Part shown: piece after piece, positions 35,779-43,543 of the stretch
Position numbering within the stretch: the stretch's first letter is position 1
Layout of the letters: the number at the start of each line of letters is the position of its first letter
NCBI RefSeq assembly: GCF_012931685.1
Contig: NZ_JABANC010000002.1
Coordinates: forward strand, 541,727-605,726
DNA: 64,000 nt
Direction: 5' to 3'
DNA from: Hanstruepera ponticola
GTDB lineage: Bacteria; Bacteroidota; Bacteroidia; Flavobacteriales; Flavobacteriaceae
Program-made: the position numbers and the translations under genes
Notes under the pieces: generated by a model
Databases searched by the model: none
The model's input: only the letters and a program-made list of their open reading frames with translations
What the model was told of the DNA's origin: nothing

Positions 35779-35824
35779 ACAACAAAGTATAAATTATATT
35801 AAAACGTAATTTATACTTACCGTT
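35779..35824. repeat. attC-like element 3 (short, perfect hairpin)
   Basis: AAGTATAAATTA (35785-35796) and TAATTTATACTT (35807-35818) form a perfect 12-bp stem with a 10-base loop. ACAAC stands to the left and ACCGTT to the right. It has the layout R''-L''-loop-L'-R' of a minimal integron attC. The following unit starts GTTGGCATT. Confidence 0.65.
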
Positions 35825-35902
35825 GGCATTCATTGGCGCAACGCACTAAAAATTAAGAAAAATGATTTTTAAAATAATAATTCTCACTAATTAGACTGAA
35901 TT

Positions 35903-36007
35903 ATGAATAAGATAGGAAATAAAAAGTTATTTTTAGTTGATAAACCCGTATGAAGAATTAAGCAAATTGCCGAATTGCTCACTCAATCAGAATTGAATAT
36001 AACTTAA
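35903..36007 (+). pseudogene. Possible broken small ORF inside cassette-like unit 4
   Basis: MNKIGNKKLFLVDKPV is followed in frame by TGA (35951-35953), then RIKQIAELLTQSELNIT and TAA. Without the TGA it would be one 34-residue frame. Too short to be sure it was ever a gene. Confidence 0.3.
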
Positions 36008-36027
36008 AAATCGAATTTAAAAAAAAT

Positions 36028-36240
36028 ATGAATACGCAGACAAAAGCAATAATAAAATCAGGTTTGTTTTCGGGAATCGTCTACGCTGGACTAATGGCTG
36101 GATTTGACTATTCTGACGGACAAGATTTCAAAATATGGAAATTTATATTTCACGCCTCTTTTTTTGGAATATTAATGGCACTTATGACCAGATATAATTT
36201 AAAAAAACAAGCAGATAAAGAAAAAAATAAAACGGAATAA
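36028..36240 (+). CDS. Small membrane protein, cassette-like unit 4
   Basis: A 70-residue protein with two hydrophobic segments (SGLFSGIVYAGLMAGFDY and IWKFIFHASFFGILMALM) and a charged tail (KKQADKEKNKTE). No family recognised. The unit is bracketed by GTTGGCATT (35822) and AATGCCAAC (36250), a perfect 9-bp pair. Confidence 0.65.
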   Translation: MNTQTKAIIKSGLFSGIVYAGLMAGFDYSDGQDFKIWKFIFHASFFGILMALMTRYNLKKQADKEKNKTE

Positions 36241-36249
36241 AAACAACGA

Positions 36250-36378
36250 AATGCCAACATAGCTATAAGCAATGGCTTCAAACCTTCCCTACGTAAAGTC
36301 CACGCAAATTTGCTATCTTCGGTTTGCAACAAAAAAGTCCGTTGGACATTTCACACAACAAGCCATACACAAACCGCT
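36250..36378. repeat. attC-like element 4
   Basis: Starts AATGCCAACATAGCTATAAG and ends AAGCCATACACAAACCGCT. Inner arms ATGGCTT and AAGCCAT are complementary. Nearly identical to element 5, 1034 bp downstream. Confidence 0.6.
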
Positions 36379-36383
36379 AACCA

Positions 36384-36497
36384 ATGATAAAATTTTTTAG
36401 ATTATCTCAACAAAATTTTGCAAAGCAAAATCAAAGGTCTAGTAGACCTTTGGTGGAGATAGCCGCTTGCGGAAAGCTCAAAATTAAAATGTGTTAA
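36384..36497 (+). CDS. Stub ORF before cassette-region DUF6090 gene A
   Basis: 37 codons beginning MIKFFRLSQQNF and ending EIAACGKLKIKMC, the same tail as the stub at 6554. The stop lies two bases before the ATG of the DUF6090 gene. An AAAGGTC-TAGTA-GACCTTT hairpin is inside. Whether it is translated is not known. Confidence 0.35.
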   Translation: MIKFFRLSQQNFAKQNQRSSRPLVEIAACGKLKIKMC

Positions 36498-36499
36498 AT

Positions 36500-37279
36500 A
36501 TGATTAAGTTTTTTAGACATATACGCTACAACCTTATGGAAAAAAATAAAACTGGAAAGTATTTTAAATATGCCATTGGAGAAATAGTTCTAGTTGTAAT
36601 TGGTATATTGATTGCTCTTCAGATTAACAATTGGAATGAATCCAATAAACTGAAAAAAGAAGAAACACTCTACTTAAAAAGATTAAAAATAGATTTAGAA
36701 AAAGATACTCATTACTATAATATTAGCAAAGAAAGAGCTAATCTATTAATAAATCAGAACAATTTATTTTTACAAAAAATCTATGAAGTTCAAAACTCTA
36801 TTGATGAATGCAGAGAGTTGATGAATATTCCATTATGGGATTCTGAATACCTTACAATTCAAGACAATACCTACAGGGAACTCGTAAGTTCTGGAAAATT
36901 AAATTTTATTTCCAATCCAACTTTAAAAGAAGTGATGATTGATTATTATAGATTAATTGAATCCAAAGCCAATTATATTAAAGAGTTTAACGAATATTCT
37001 AGAGAGCTTTTGGCTAATTATGTCAGTACTTATCCAGGAACTATAAAAATTACAAGAAACCCAAAAGAGTGGACTGAAATTTTCAATGACAGAACGTTTC
37101 GAATGAAAGACTTTGAATATCTAAATGACCCATCCAATTCACAATTTCAAAGTTTAGAGGACCTCATAATGGTTTATATCGACAAACACAAAAATTTTAT
37201 TAATCTTTTCGATGAATTAAAAAACAATTCAAAAGATTTATTATTTCAAATTGATCTAGAAATTAATAAAAATAAATAA
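36500..37279 (+). CDS. DUF6090-type membrane-anchored protein A (cassette region)
   Basis: A 259-residue protein; ATG chosen at 36500 because it gives the family start MIKFFRHIRYN. An in-frame GTG at 36491 overlaps the stub. Anchor and membrane helix as in the array (KYFKYAIGEIVLVVIGILIALQINNWNES). Mid motif ELVSSGKLNFISNPTLKEVM. The C-terminal part differs from all array copies. It is a single gene between two nearly identical attC-like elements. Role unknown. Confidence 0.82.
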   Translation: MIKFFRHIRYNLMEKNKTGKYFKYAIGEIVLVVIGILIALQINNWNESNKLKKEETLYLKRLKIDLEKDTHYYNISKERANLLINQNNLFLQKIYEVQNSIDECRELMNIPLWDSEYLTIQDNTYRELVSSGKLNFISNPTLKEVMIDYYRLIESKANYIKEFNEYSRELLANYVSTYPGTIKITRNPKEWTEIFNDRTFRMKDFEYLNDPSNSQFQSLEDLIMVYIDKHKNFINLFDELKNNSKDLLFQIDLEINKNK

Positions 37280-37283
37280 CCAA

Positions 37284-37412
37284 AGTACAACACCAACTAT
37301 AAGTAATGGCTTCAAACCTTCCCTACGTAAAGTCCACGCAAATTTGCTATCTTCGGTTTGCAACAAAAAAGTCCGTTGGACATTTCACACAACAAGCCAT
37401 ACACAAACCGCT
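37284..37412. repeat. attC-like element 5
   Basis: Starts AGTACAACACCAACTATAAG and continues almost base for base like element 4 to AACCGCT. Together with the stub and gene start, about 278 bp (37297-37574) repeat 36263-36540. Confidence 0.6.
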
Positions 37413-37417
37413 AACCA

Positions 37418-37531
37418 ATGATAAAATTCTTTAGATTATCTCAACAAAATTTTGCAAAGCAAAATCAAAGGTCTAGTAGACCTTTGGTGGAGATAGCCGC
37501 TTGCGGAAAGCTCAAAATTAAAATGTGTTAA
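37418..37531 (+). CDS. Stub ORF before cassette-region DUF6090 gene B
   Basis: A 37-codon copy of the stub at 36384, with the same start, hairpin and EIAACGKLKIKMC tail, two bases before the following ATG. Confidence 0.35.
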   Translation: MIKFFRLSQQNFAKQNQRSSRPLVEIAACGKLKIKMC

Positions 37532-37533
37532 AT

Positions 37534-38241
37534 ATGATTAAGTTTTTTAGACATATACGTTACAACCTTATGGAACAAAACAAAACAGGAAAGTATCTTA
37601 AATACGCTATTGGAGAAATCGTTCTTGTGATAATTGGAATTCTTATAGCTTTAGCAATTAACGAAAATGTAAAAGCTAACAATAATTTAGAATTACGCAA
37701 TGCATACATCACACAGCTAGACGATGAAGCTAATCGTAACATTGATCGATTAAATGAAATTAATGATTTTACAATCGAAATTCTTAAAGAAGTTGACACA
37801 GTACTTAAAATATTATACACCAAAGATTACGACAACCCAAAATTGCCAACAAAACTAGATAGGCTAATGCAATCCAACTACTTAAATCCGACAACGGTAA
37901 CTTATGAAAACTTGAAATTCTCTGGTGACCTAAAACTGTTTAATGATTTAAACTTGCGTAACTCTATATCTGAACCCTACGAGACATTTAATAACATAAA
38001 AGTCGTAGAAGATTTAGATTATGTAGGGTTCAAAGATTTTTATGAGAATTTTTTGATTTCAAATGTAAGTTTTTGGGATATGAACTTGACCGCAAAAAGT
38101 TATGCGCAAGAAATCCATTTTCAAAATTATGTTTTGGCAAGAAGAGTATCTTTAAATCTAAATAAAGATGCATATGAGAATTCAATTGATTCCTTTAACA
38201 AATTGAAGACCATTTTTTCAGAATTAGAAAATGATAATTAG
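37534..38241 (+). CDS. DUF6090-type membrane-anchored protein B (cassette region)
   Basis: A 235-residue protein. Anchor MIKFFRHIRYNLMEQNKTGKYLKYAIGEIVLVIIGILIALAINEN: the usual QINNWNE is replaced by AINENVKANN, which makes this the most deviant anchor seen. Mid motif NLKFSGDLKLFNDLNLRNSI. Followed by attC-like element 6. Role unknown. Confidence 0.82.
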   Translation: MIKFFRHIRYNLMEQNKTGKYLKYAIGEIVLVIIGILIALAINENVKANNNLELRNAYITQLDDEANRNIDRLNEINDFTIEILKEVDTVLKILYTKDYDNPKLPTKLDRLMQSNYLNPTTVTYENLKFSGDLKLFNDLNLRNSISEPYETFNNIKVVEDLDYVGFKDFYENFLISNVSFWDMNLTAKSYAQEIHFQNYVLARRVSLNLNKDAYENSIDSFNKLKTIFSELENDN

Positions 38242-38253
38242 AAAATAAAAAAC

Positions 38254-38327
38254 TGTGTACACAACCGGCTATAAGTAATGACTAGTCCTCGCCTACTTAC
38301 GGCACAAGCACAAAGTGCAAACACGTT
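38254..38327. repeat. attC-like element 6 (short form)
   Basis: TGTGTACACAACCGGCTATAAGTAATG at the left and CAAACACGTTGC at the right, with CTCGCCTACTTACGGC between. It shares the TATAAGTAATG and CGCCTACTT words with elements 7-9 but is much shorter. Confidence 0.5.
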
Positions 38328-38351
38328 GCAAACAATTTGAATAACAATACT

Positions 38352-39149
38352 ATGAGAAACTATATTTTATTTTTTATACTAATAGCATGTTTAAAATCAG
38401 GAATTAGCTATTCTCAAGATGTCAATGTTAAAATTGGAATTAAAGACAGCCTTCAATCAAAAATATTAAATGAGAATAGACAACTAGTAGTATCTCTGCC
38501 TATTGACTATGACGTATCAAACGATACGTATCCTGTTCTCTTTTTGTTAGACGGAACTGAAAATAATCTCATAGATGCCAGATTAGTAACATATAATCTG
38601 CGTTTGAAAATAATTATTGTAGCAATTTCAAATACTGACCGAGACAGAGATATGATGCCAATTAGCAGACCCTCATACCAAGTAGAAAATCCTAAAGCCG
38701 ATAATTTTATATCATTCCTTGAAAGCGAACTAGTACCATATATTGATAAAAAATATCGTACAAACAGTCAAAAAACCATAAGAGGTAGATCTTTAAGTGG
38801 ATTATTTGTAATGTATGCCTTTTTATCAAAACCAGAATTATTTGATAATTATATAGGAAATTGTGCTGGGTGGTTTGCAGATATGAATACCTATTTCAAT
38901 AAACTAGCAGATAAATCTTTTCAAAACAACAATAATTTTAAAGGAAAAAAATTATTTGTAGCAAACTCGTTGGCTGACCCATTAGACCCAAACAAGGAAA
39001 TACACCAATCAATAGTTGATTTATCCAAGAGAATAGAACATGAGTTATGTGACCGAATAAAATATGAGTATATGACTTACGAAAATGCTGGACACGTTCC
39101 CTATTCAGGTTTTTATGACGGAATGAAATTTATATTTGAGAAAGAATAA
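38352..39149 (+). CDS. Exported esterase of the alpha/beta-hydrolase (esterase D-like) family
   Basis: A 265-residue protein. Signal peptide from ATG 38352 (YILFFILIACLKSGISYS). LPIDYDVSNDTYPVLFLLDGTEN, then the nucleophile elbow GRSLSG and a late GHVPY supplying His; matches the PF00756 esterase group, which includes enterochelin and feruloyl esterases. An upstream in-frame TTG (38337) is not needed. Substrate unknown. Alone in its cassette-like unit. Confidence 0.82.
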   Translation: MRNYILFFILIACLKSGISYSQDVNVKIGIKDSLQSKILNENRQLVVSLPIDYDVSNDTYPVLFLLDGTENNLIDARLVTYNLRLKIIIVAISNTDRDRDMMPISRPSYQVENPKADNFISFLESELVPYIDKKYRTNSQKTIRGRSLSGLFVMYAFLSKPELFDNYIGNCAGWFADMNTYFNKLADKSFQNNNNFKGKKLFVANSLADPLDPNKEIHQSIVDLSKRIEHELCDRIKYEYMTYENAGHVPYSGFYDGMKFIFEKE

Positions 39150-39157
39150 AAAACTGT

Positions 39158-39340
39158 TACCTAACACCATATAAAATTGACGGCTAATTCTCGCCTACTT
39201 ACAGCACAAGCGCAAAGTACAAACTGGCAAAGAAAAATCCTCGCGACACGAGCGAAGCGAACTGGCGAAGCAATTTTCTATTCGGTTTTTATTTGCTAAA
39301 TTATGTGCTGAAACACGCAACTAACCATGCACAAACCGTT
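39158..39340. repeat. attC-like element 7
   Basis: TACCTAACACCATATAAAATTGACGGC at the left; CACGCAACTAACCATGCACAAACCGTT at the right (core words CGCAAC, ACCAT, AACCGTT). The interior holds GACACGAGCGAAGCGAACTG, which recurs in element 9. Confidence 0.55.
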
Positions 39341-39362
39341 GGCACCAATTTAAAAAAACGAA

Positions 39363-40205
39363 ATGAATAAAATTTTAGCAATAGTAATTCTATTATTAAC
39401 GACTCAAAATTTAATTTCCCAAACTGCGCTGGAACTGAATTCTAAAGGAATTGAACTTGCGAAAAAAGGAAAAATAGATAAAGCATTCTCAATTTTTGAA
39501 AAGGCAATTAAACTTTATCCGGATGCGCCAGGACCATATTCGAATAGAGGAAATGTGTACCGAATGAGAAAAGAATATGAATTAGCTATATCTGACTATT
39601 CTAAATCTATAGAATTAAATCCTGACAACTTAAGTGTCCTTTATGCAAGAGCAAACACTTATATGGACAATAACAACTTTGAAATGGCAATTTCTGACTA
39701 TTCAAAAATCATTGAGAAAAAACCATCTTTCTCGGATATTTACTTTGACAGAGCTTATGCCAATATAAGATTGGAGAAATATGAGAATGCAAAAGCTGAT
39801 TTAGAATCTCAATTGGAAATCACACCAAAAGATTTTAAATCATTGGCAAATCTGATTAACATAAAAAAGAAATTAGAATTATTTGATGAAGCGTTAGCTG
39901 ATTATCAAAAGATAGTAACCGAATTCCCAAATCAACCAAATCTTCATATTCTTTATAATAATTGGGCAAGTCTTTACAGAGAAATTAAGAAACCTAAAGA
40001 AGCTCTTAAAAAAATTAATGAAGCTCTCAAGGTAAAAAAGAATTATGACATCGGATTATTCAACAGAGCAGGTATTTATTTGGAACTCGGTGATGAAAAA
40101 AATGCTTGCAAAGATTTTAGAAAAGCTCTTAAATTAGACCTTGAAATGAATGAGCATTTTGAAGCTGATGAAGATTTTGAAAAACTTAATAAATTGTGTG
40201 AATAA
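39363..40205 (+). CDS. Exported tetratricopeptide repeat protein
   Basis: A 280-residue protein. Signal peptide MNKILAIVILLLTTQNLISQ, then about seven 34-residue TPRs, such as AYSNRGN-type starts (PYSNRGNVYRMRKEYELAISDYSKSIELNPDN) and the last at GLFNRAGIYLELGDEKNACKDFRKALKLD. TPRs bind other proteins; the partner is not visible. The unit is bracketed by GTTGGCACCA (39338) and TGGTGCCAAC (40210), a perfect 10-bp pair. Confidence 0.88.
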   Translation: MNKILAIVILLLTTQNLISQTALELNSKGIELAKKGKIDKAFSIFEKAIKLYPDAPGPYSNRGNVYRMRKEYELAISDYSKSIELNPDNLSVLYARANTYMDNNNFEMAISDYSKIIEKKPSFSDIYFDRAYANIRLEKYENAKADLESQLEITPKDFKSLANLINIKKKLELFDEALADYQKIVTEFPNQPNLHILYNNWASLYREIKKPKEALKKINEALKVKKNYDIGLFNRAGIYLELGDEKNACKDFRKALKLDLEMNEHFEADEDFEKLNKLCE

Positions 40206-40209
40206 AAAC

Positions 40210-40345
40210 TGGTGCCAACAATGACTAGAAGTAATTGCTTGTTCTCGCCTACTTCTGAAAATCCTATCGGATTTTCCTAATGGTTCGTTTCTTTTTTGCT
40301 AACTTTAGTCCTAGCCAACGCAACTAGCCATAACACGAACACGTT
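40210..40345. repeat. attC-like element 8
   Basis: TGGTGCCAACAATGACTAGAAG at the left; AACTAGCCATAACACGAACACGTT at the right (arms ATGACTAG... and CTAGCCAT). A small hairpin GAAAATCCtatcGGATTTTC lies inside. Confidence 0.6.
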
Positions 40346-40373
40346 GTGCTTAATTTTGACCAAACCGAAATCT

Positions 40374-40943
40374 ATGAACAGAATCTTAAAAAAAGGAGTT
40401 TGTTTTATATCAATTATTTTTCTCATTTCTTGTGGAACGAATAAAATTACAACTGAAAATAAAGATGTAAACACACAACCTAATTCAAAATATAAGAAAA
40501 GTCGGAAAGCTTATTCTGGAAAATTAAATAACTCTGAATACGGAGAAATAATAAAAAAAATAGAAATGGAATTAAAAACAACAATTCCTAATAATAAATC
40601 TATTCTTGTGAATTTTAATCAGAAAGCTCCTAATTGTTTATCAGTTCGATTAAGTGAAAAAGATAATATTCAAGTAGCAAAAAACAGGATTCGAATCTCA
40701 TCCCAAATTAGTTCTAACAATAACACTATTGATTTCTTTGTGTACACTAAAGATTCATATAATAAAGAGATTTACGAAAAAATGCCTGAATTTATATTAG
40801 ATTCTGGCTTTTTCTATGAAAATGTATTTACTGAACATCAAAATTGCGAAGCCATTCTAATTATAAAACCAAATGGAGATTTTCATAAATATTATGGAGA
40901 AGATTATTACACAGAAGTTGATTTTTTTTTAGAAAAGAATTAA
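40374..40943 (+). CDS. Hypothetical lipoprotein, cassette-like unit 9
   Basis: A 189-residue protein. Start at 40374 (MNRILKKGVCFISIIFLISC) gives a lipobox; the longer frame from 40296 lies in the attC-like element. The body has ILVNFNQKAPNCLSVRLSEKDN and ends LIIKPNGDFHKYYGEDYYTEVDFFLEKN. No family recognised. The unit starts GTTGTGCTTA and is closed by AAGCACAAC at 40949 (9 of 10 bases paired). Confidence 0.7.
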   Translation: MNRILKKGVCFISIIFLISCGTNKITTENKDVNTQPNSKYKKSRKAYSGKLNNSEYGEIIKKIEMELKTTIPNNKSILVNFNQKAPNCLSVRLSEKDNIQVAKNRIRISSQISSNNNTIDFFVYTKDSYNKEIYEKMPEFILDSGFFYENVFTEHQNCEAILIIKPNGDFHKYYGEDYYTEVDFFLEKN

Positions 40944-40948
40944 AAACC

Positions 40949-41181
40949 AAGCACAACACTGGCTATAAGTAACCAGTCCGACAAGTCATTCTGGCGGGTT
41001 GCTAGTTCTAGCCTACTTCTGAAAATCCTCGCGACACGAGCGAAGCGAACTGGCGAAGCAATTTTCTATCTGGTGTTTATTTGCTAAATTACGTGCTAAA
41101 CCACGCAACGACACGAGCAAAGCGAACTGAACAAAGTTAAATCAAAGATTCAACGAAGTTAAATCATACACAAAACCATTA
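40949..41181. repeat. attC-like element 9 (longest)
   Basis: AAGCACAACACTGGCTATAAGTAACC at the left, CATACACAAAACCATT at the right, with GACACGAGC-GAAGCGAACTG twice inside. The longest element; the junction triplet is ATT in place of GTT. Confidence 0.55.
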
Positions 41182-41193
41182 GACGCAAGTTGA

Positions 41194-41628
41194 ATGAACA
41201 AACTCATTAAAAAACCATATCTGATTTTTTGGCTTTCTATTCCGATAATTTGCTTACTCGGATTTTTTACTAAAGCTGATTCTTTTGGATTCAATGTTCA
41301 CCACACCTATTTTGTAATTGCCACTAACCATTTAATCATGCTGATTTCATTACTTTTCGGAATAATTGGACTTGGATATTGGATTATGGAAAAAGCCAAT
41401 AGAAAACTATCAAAATGGCTTAATTTAATACACATAACCTTGACCTTTGGCGGAATTTTAATTGTTTTGATTTTGACTCAATGTTATAGGACTGAAATTA
41501 TGGAATATGATTTCAATAATAACCTGACTTTAAGCATCACCCTTATTTTAATTACTGTAATATTTGGTCAATTAATTTTTCCAATTAATATAATAAGAGG
41601 ACTAACAAAAAAACTACCCAACCCCTAG
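41194..41628 (+). CDS. Four-helix membrane protein, last cassette-like unit
   Basis: A 144-residue protein with four hydrophobic segments (YLIFWLSIPIICLLGFF, TNHLIMLISLLFGIIGLGYWIM, ITLTFGGILIVLILTQC, LSITLILITVIFGQLIFPINII). HHTYFVIATNHLIM has a cytochrome-oxidase-like look (His-rich helix start), but the protein is far too short to be that enzyme. No family assigned. Confidence 0.65.
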   Translation: MNKLIKKPYLIFWLSIPIICLLGFFTKADSFGFNVHHTYFVIATNHLIMLISLLFGIIGLGYWIMEKANRKLSKWLNLIHITLTFGGILIVLILTQCYRTEIMEYDFNNNLTLSITLILITVIFGQLIFPINIIRGLTKKLPNP

Positions 41629-41794
41629 CCTAAAGAACAAAATCTACCCTTGTCCCAACCCATAGCCTCGTGAGTCTCCCATCCCCCATCATCGGTTATC
41701 GGTCATCCGTCATCGGTCAACCACCATCCGCCATCAACAAATAACCAAATCAACGAATCAACTGTCCCTACCTTTAGCGTCGCGAACCCAACAT

Positions 41795-42448
41795 CTAAAA
41801 AAACTCTCGGTACTGCATAACCCGGAAATCAAAGGTGTTAAACTCGGGGTTTTTTGCTTTTAACTGCTTATATAAAGGCAGTCGGCTAATGGAAATATTG
41901 GCTGCTCCAGAACCAGAAGTTAATGATACTGTTTTGATGGTTCTATTTTGAATCTGAAATTTATGGATTCTGGGTACTTCATTATCTACCAACTCCAGTT
42001 TCAGCTTATAATCCCGTAAATGCCTTCTAAAAAAATACTCCGGGCCATTTTTACTATTGCCACCAGTAAACAATAAGGTGTCAATATGAGGATATTGCTT
42101 TAAATAGCCAACCAAATCACGTAACACAATGTTTGTCATACCCAAATCAGAAGCATCTATCTTCTCCCTTTCGGCTGAAGCCACAATATCACAAACACCA
42201 ATTTGGTGTTCAATTAAAAACGCTTGACGCTGATCTATGGCTTCCTGCGAGTTGTCATACCGCAATCCCAATTGATGTATTTCATCTATAAACAACCACA
42301 AACTATTGTAGTAACTCCCATAGCAAAAATCAACATCCTTTTCCAGTAAATCGCCCGTAGAAAAACGTGGCGGTGGCAAGGTGCCAACTATCAATTTCGT
42401 CGTGTTTTCTTGAATAAAAGGTTCGTATGGATGTTTGTGGAGAAACAA
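41795..42448 (-). CDS. Uracil-DNA glycosylase family protein
   Basis: A 217-residue protein. TKLIVGTLPPPRF is the N-terminal active-site loop of this UDG-superfamily branch. LLFTGGNSKNGPEYFFRRHL and TVSLTSGSGAANISI supply the later conserved loop. Acts on DNA bases by homology, but the exact lesion is unknown. Ends about 166 bp after the last gene of the cassette region, on the other strand. Confidence 0.75.
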   Translation of the reverse strand: MFLHKHPYEPFIQENTTKLIVGTLPPPRFSTGDLLEKDVDFCYGSYYNSLWLFIDEIHQLGLRYDNSQEAIDQRQAFLIEHQIGVCDIVASAEREKIDASDLGMTNIVLRDLVGYLKQYPHIDTLLFTGGNSKNGPEYFFRRHLRDYKLKLELVDNEVPRIHKFQIQNRTIKTVSLTSGSGAANISISRLPLYKQLKAKNPEFNTFDFRVMQYREFF

Positions 42449-43015
42449 CTATTTAACACCAATATTATACTGAAACCCAATTGAGGTCAAATAACCACCT
42501 TTAAAATCACCTGTTCCGTATAAATATGATATTCTAATCCCTGCCGACTTTCCAAAAAACTTAAATCGTAATCCCATGTTTGCCATAGGACCAGAAATAA
42601 CATCTTCTATTGTGGTATAACTTGTTAGGAAGCCATTGTTAAATTTTAGCGTTCTTTGTGAGTTATCAATACTGTAACCTACTCCAATAAAACCACCGCT
42701 TTTGTTGGCATATTTAGTTCTATCACTAGCATGACCAAAATTAAACTCTAAAAGTATTGGGATATGATAGGCTAAACTACTTACTGCTCTATCCGAAATG
42801 ACGTAGCCTAATCCTAAATGTGTTCCTATTGAAAGATTGGAGTTTTCACCCACTTTCAAAAAATTGTATCTGGGCGAATAGGTCACTGCAATATCTTTTG
42901 AAGTAGCGTCTCGTGTTCCTATATAACCAGCAATTCCCGCTGCATGGGAAAACTTGGTTTGGGATGTTGCAAAAGTTAGGATGAAAAATAACAGCGTTGA
43001 TAATAGCAATCTCAT
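42449..43015 (-). CDS. Exported outer-membrane-like protein
   Basis: A 188-residue protein with signal peptide MRLLLSTLLFFILTFATSQ and alternating strands (NLSIGTHLGLGYVIS, IPILLEFNFGHAS, GFIGVGYSID, GPMANMGLRFKFFG, GIRISYLYGTG) ending YLTSIGFQYNIGVK, like a small 8-strand barrel. No named family. Its stop directly abuts the start region of the UDG-like gene. Confidence 0.65.
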   Translation of the reverse strand: MRLLLSTLLFFILTFATSQTKFSHAAGIAGYIGTRDATSKDIAVTYSPRYNFLKVGENSNLSIGTHLGLGYVISDRAVSSLAYHIPILLEFNFGHASDRTKYANKSGGFIGVGYSIDNSQRTLKFNNGFLTSYTTIEDVISGPMANMGLRFKFFGKSAGIRISYLYGTGDFKGGYLTSIGFQYNIGVK

Positions 43016-43083
43016 AGTTAGTGATTTAGATAAATTTGATTTTTAGCCTTAATTTTCGTAATATAAAAAGTAAATAGGAAAAA

Positions 43084-43215
43084 ATGGGAAAAGGCGATAA
43101 AAAAACAAAACGTGGAAAAATCAATCGAGGTACATTTGGTGTCAGACGTCCTAGAATTAAAAAGAAAGTAAAACCAGAAGATAAAATTAGTATCAACAAA
43201 AAAGCTAAACCTTAA
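43084..43215 (+). CDS. 30S ribosomal protein THX
   Basis: 43 residues: MGKGDKKTKRGKINRGTFG then RRPRIKKKVKPEDK. GKGDKKTKRGKI is the THX signature; this small basic protein sits at the head of the 30S subunit. Shorter than the 60-residue ORF cut-off. Its last 11 bp overlap the end of the convergent membrane protein gene. Confidence 0.9.
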   Translation: MGKGDKKTKRGKINRGTFGVRRPRIKKKVKPEDKISINKKAKP

Positions 43216-43543
43216 TGTTATTACCTAGTTTTTTTCCTAAAGCATAGGCACCTGCTATAGAACCTATAATGAGGCATATTGTTAGAAATACATAAACGGT
43301 GTATAGCAATAAGCTGTCTTTTGAGTTTATACAAAAGGAATCCCACAAACAAGTTTCTAATGGATCTTCATTAATTTTTATAAGTAAAAAACTGAATCCA
43401 AATAATACAACAAGAGAAACCAAAACGTATTGTAGGGTCTTGTTTTTTGGCTTTTTACCAGTAGGTTTAAAAGCTCGCCGTTCAAATTCTGAACGTTTAT
43501 TATCTTGTAAAGACCAAATTGTTTTCTTTGGAGAGTTGCTCAT
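43205..43543 (-). CDS. Two-helix membrane protein, unknown
   Basis: A 112-residue protein with a charged N-terminus ([25 protein letters not shown]) and two helices ([19 protein letters not shown] and [26 protein letters not shown]). No family. Its start lies 44 bp inside the 3' end of yaaA in another frame, so translation is probably coupled. Confidence 0.65.
   Translation of the reverse strand: MSNSPKKTIWSLQDNKRSEFERRAFKPTGKKPKNKTLQYVLVSLVVLFGFSFLLIKINEDPLETCLWDSFCINSKDSLLLYTVYVFLTICLIIGSIAGAYALGKKLGNNIKV

Noticed and set aside
31002..41181. CRISPR array in the repeat-rich region
   Set aside because: Elements are 45-230 bp, vary in length and sequence, and are spaced by full genes; no short regular repeats or cas genes.
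31002..41181. Insertion sequences or transposon remnants as the cause of the repeats
   Set aside because: No transposase frames, and no target-site duplications seen; the matched ends are within units, not around the elements.
41194..41628. Cytochrome-oxidase-like protein from the HHTYFVIATNH motif
   Set aside because: Only four helices and 144 residues; the full set of haem ligands is missing, so the likeness was not used for the call.
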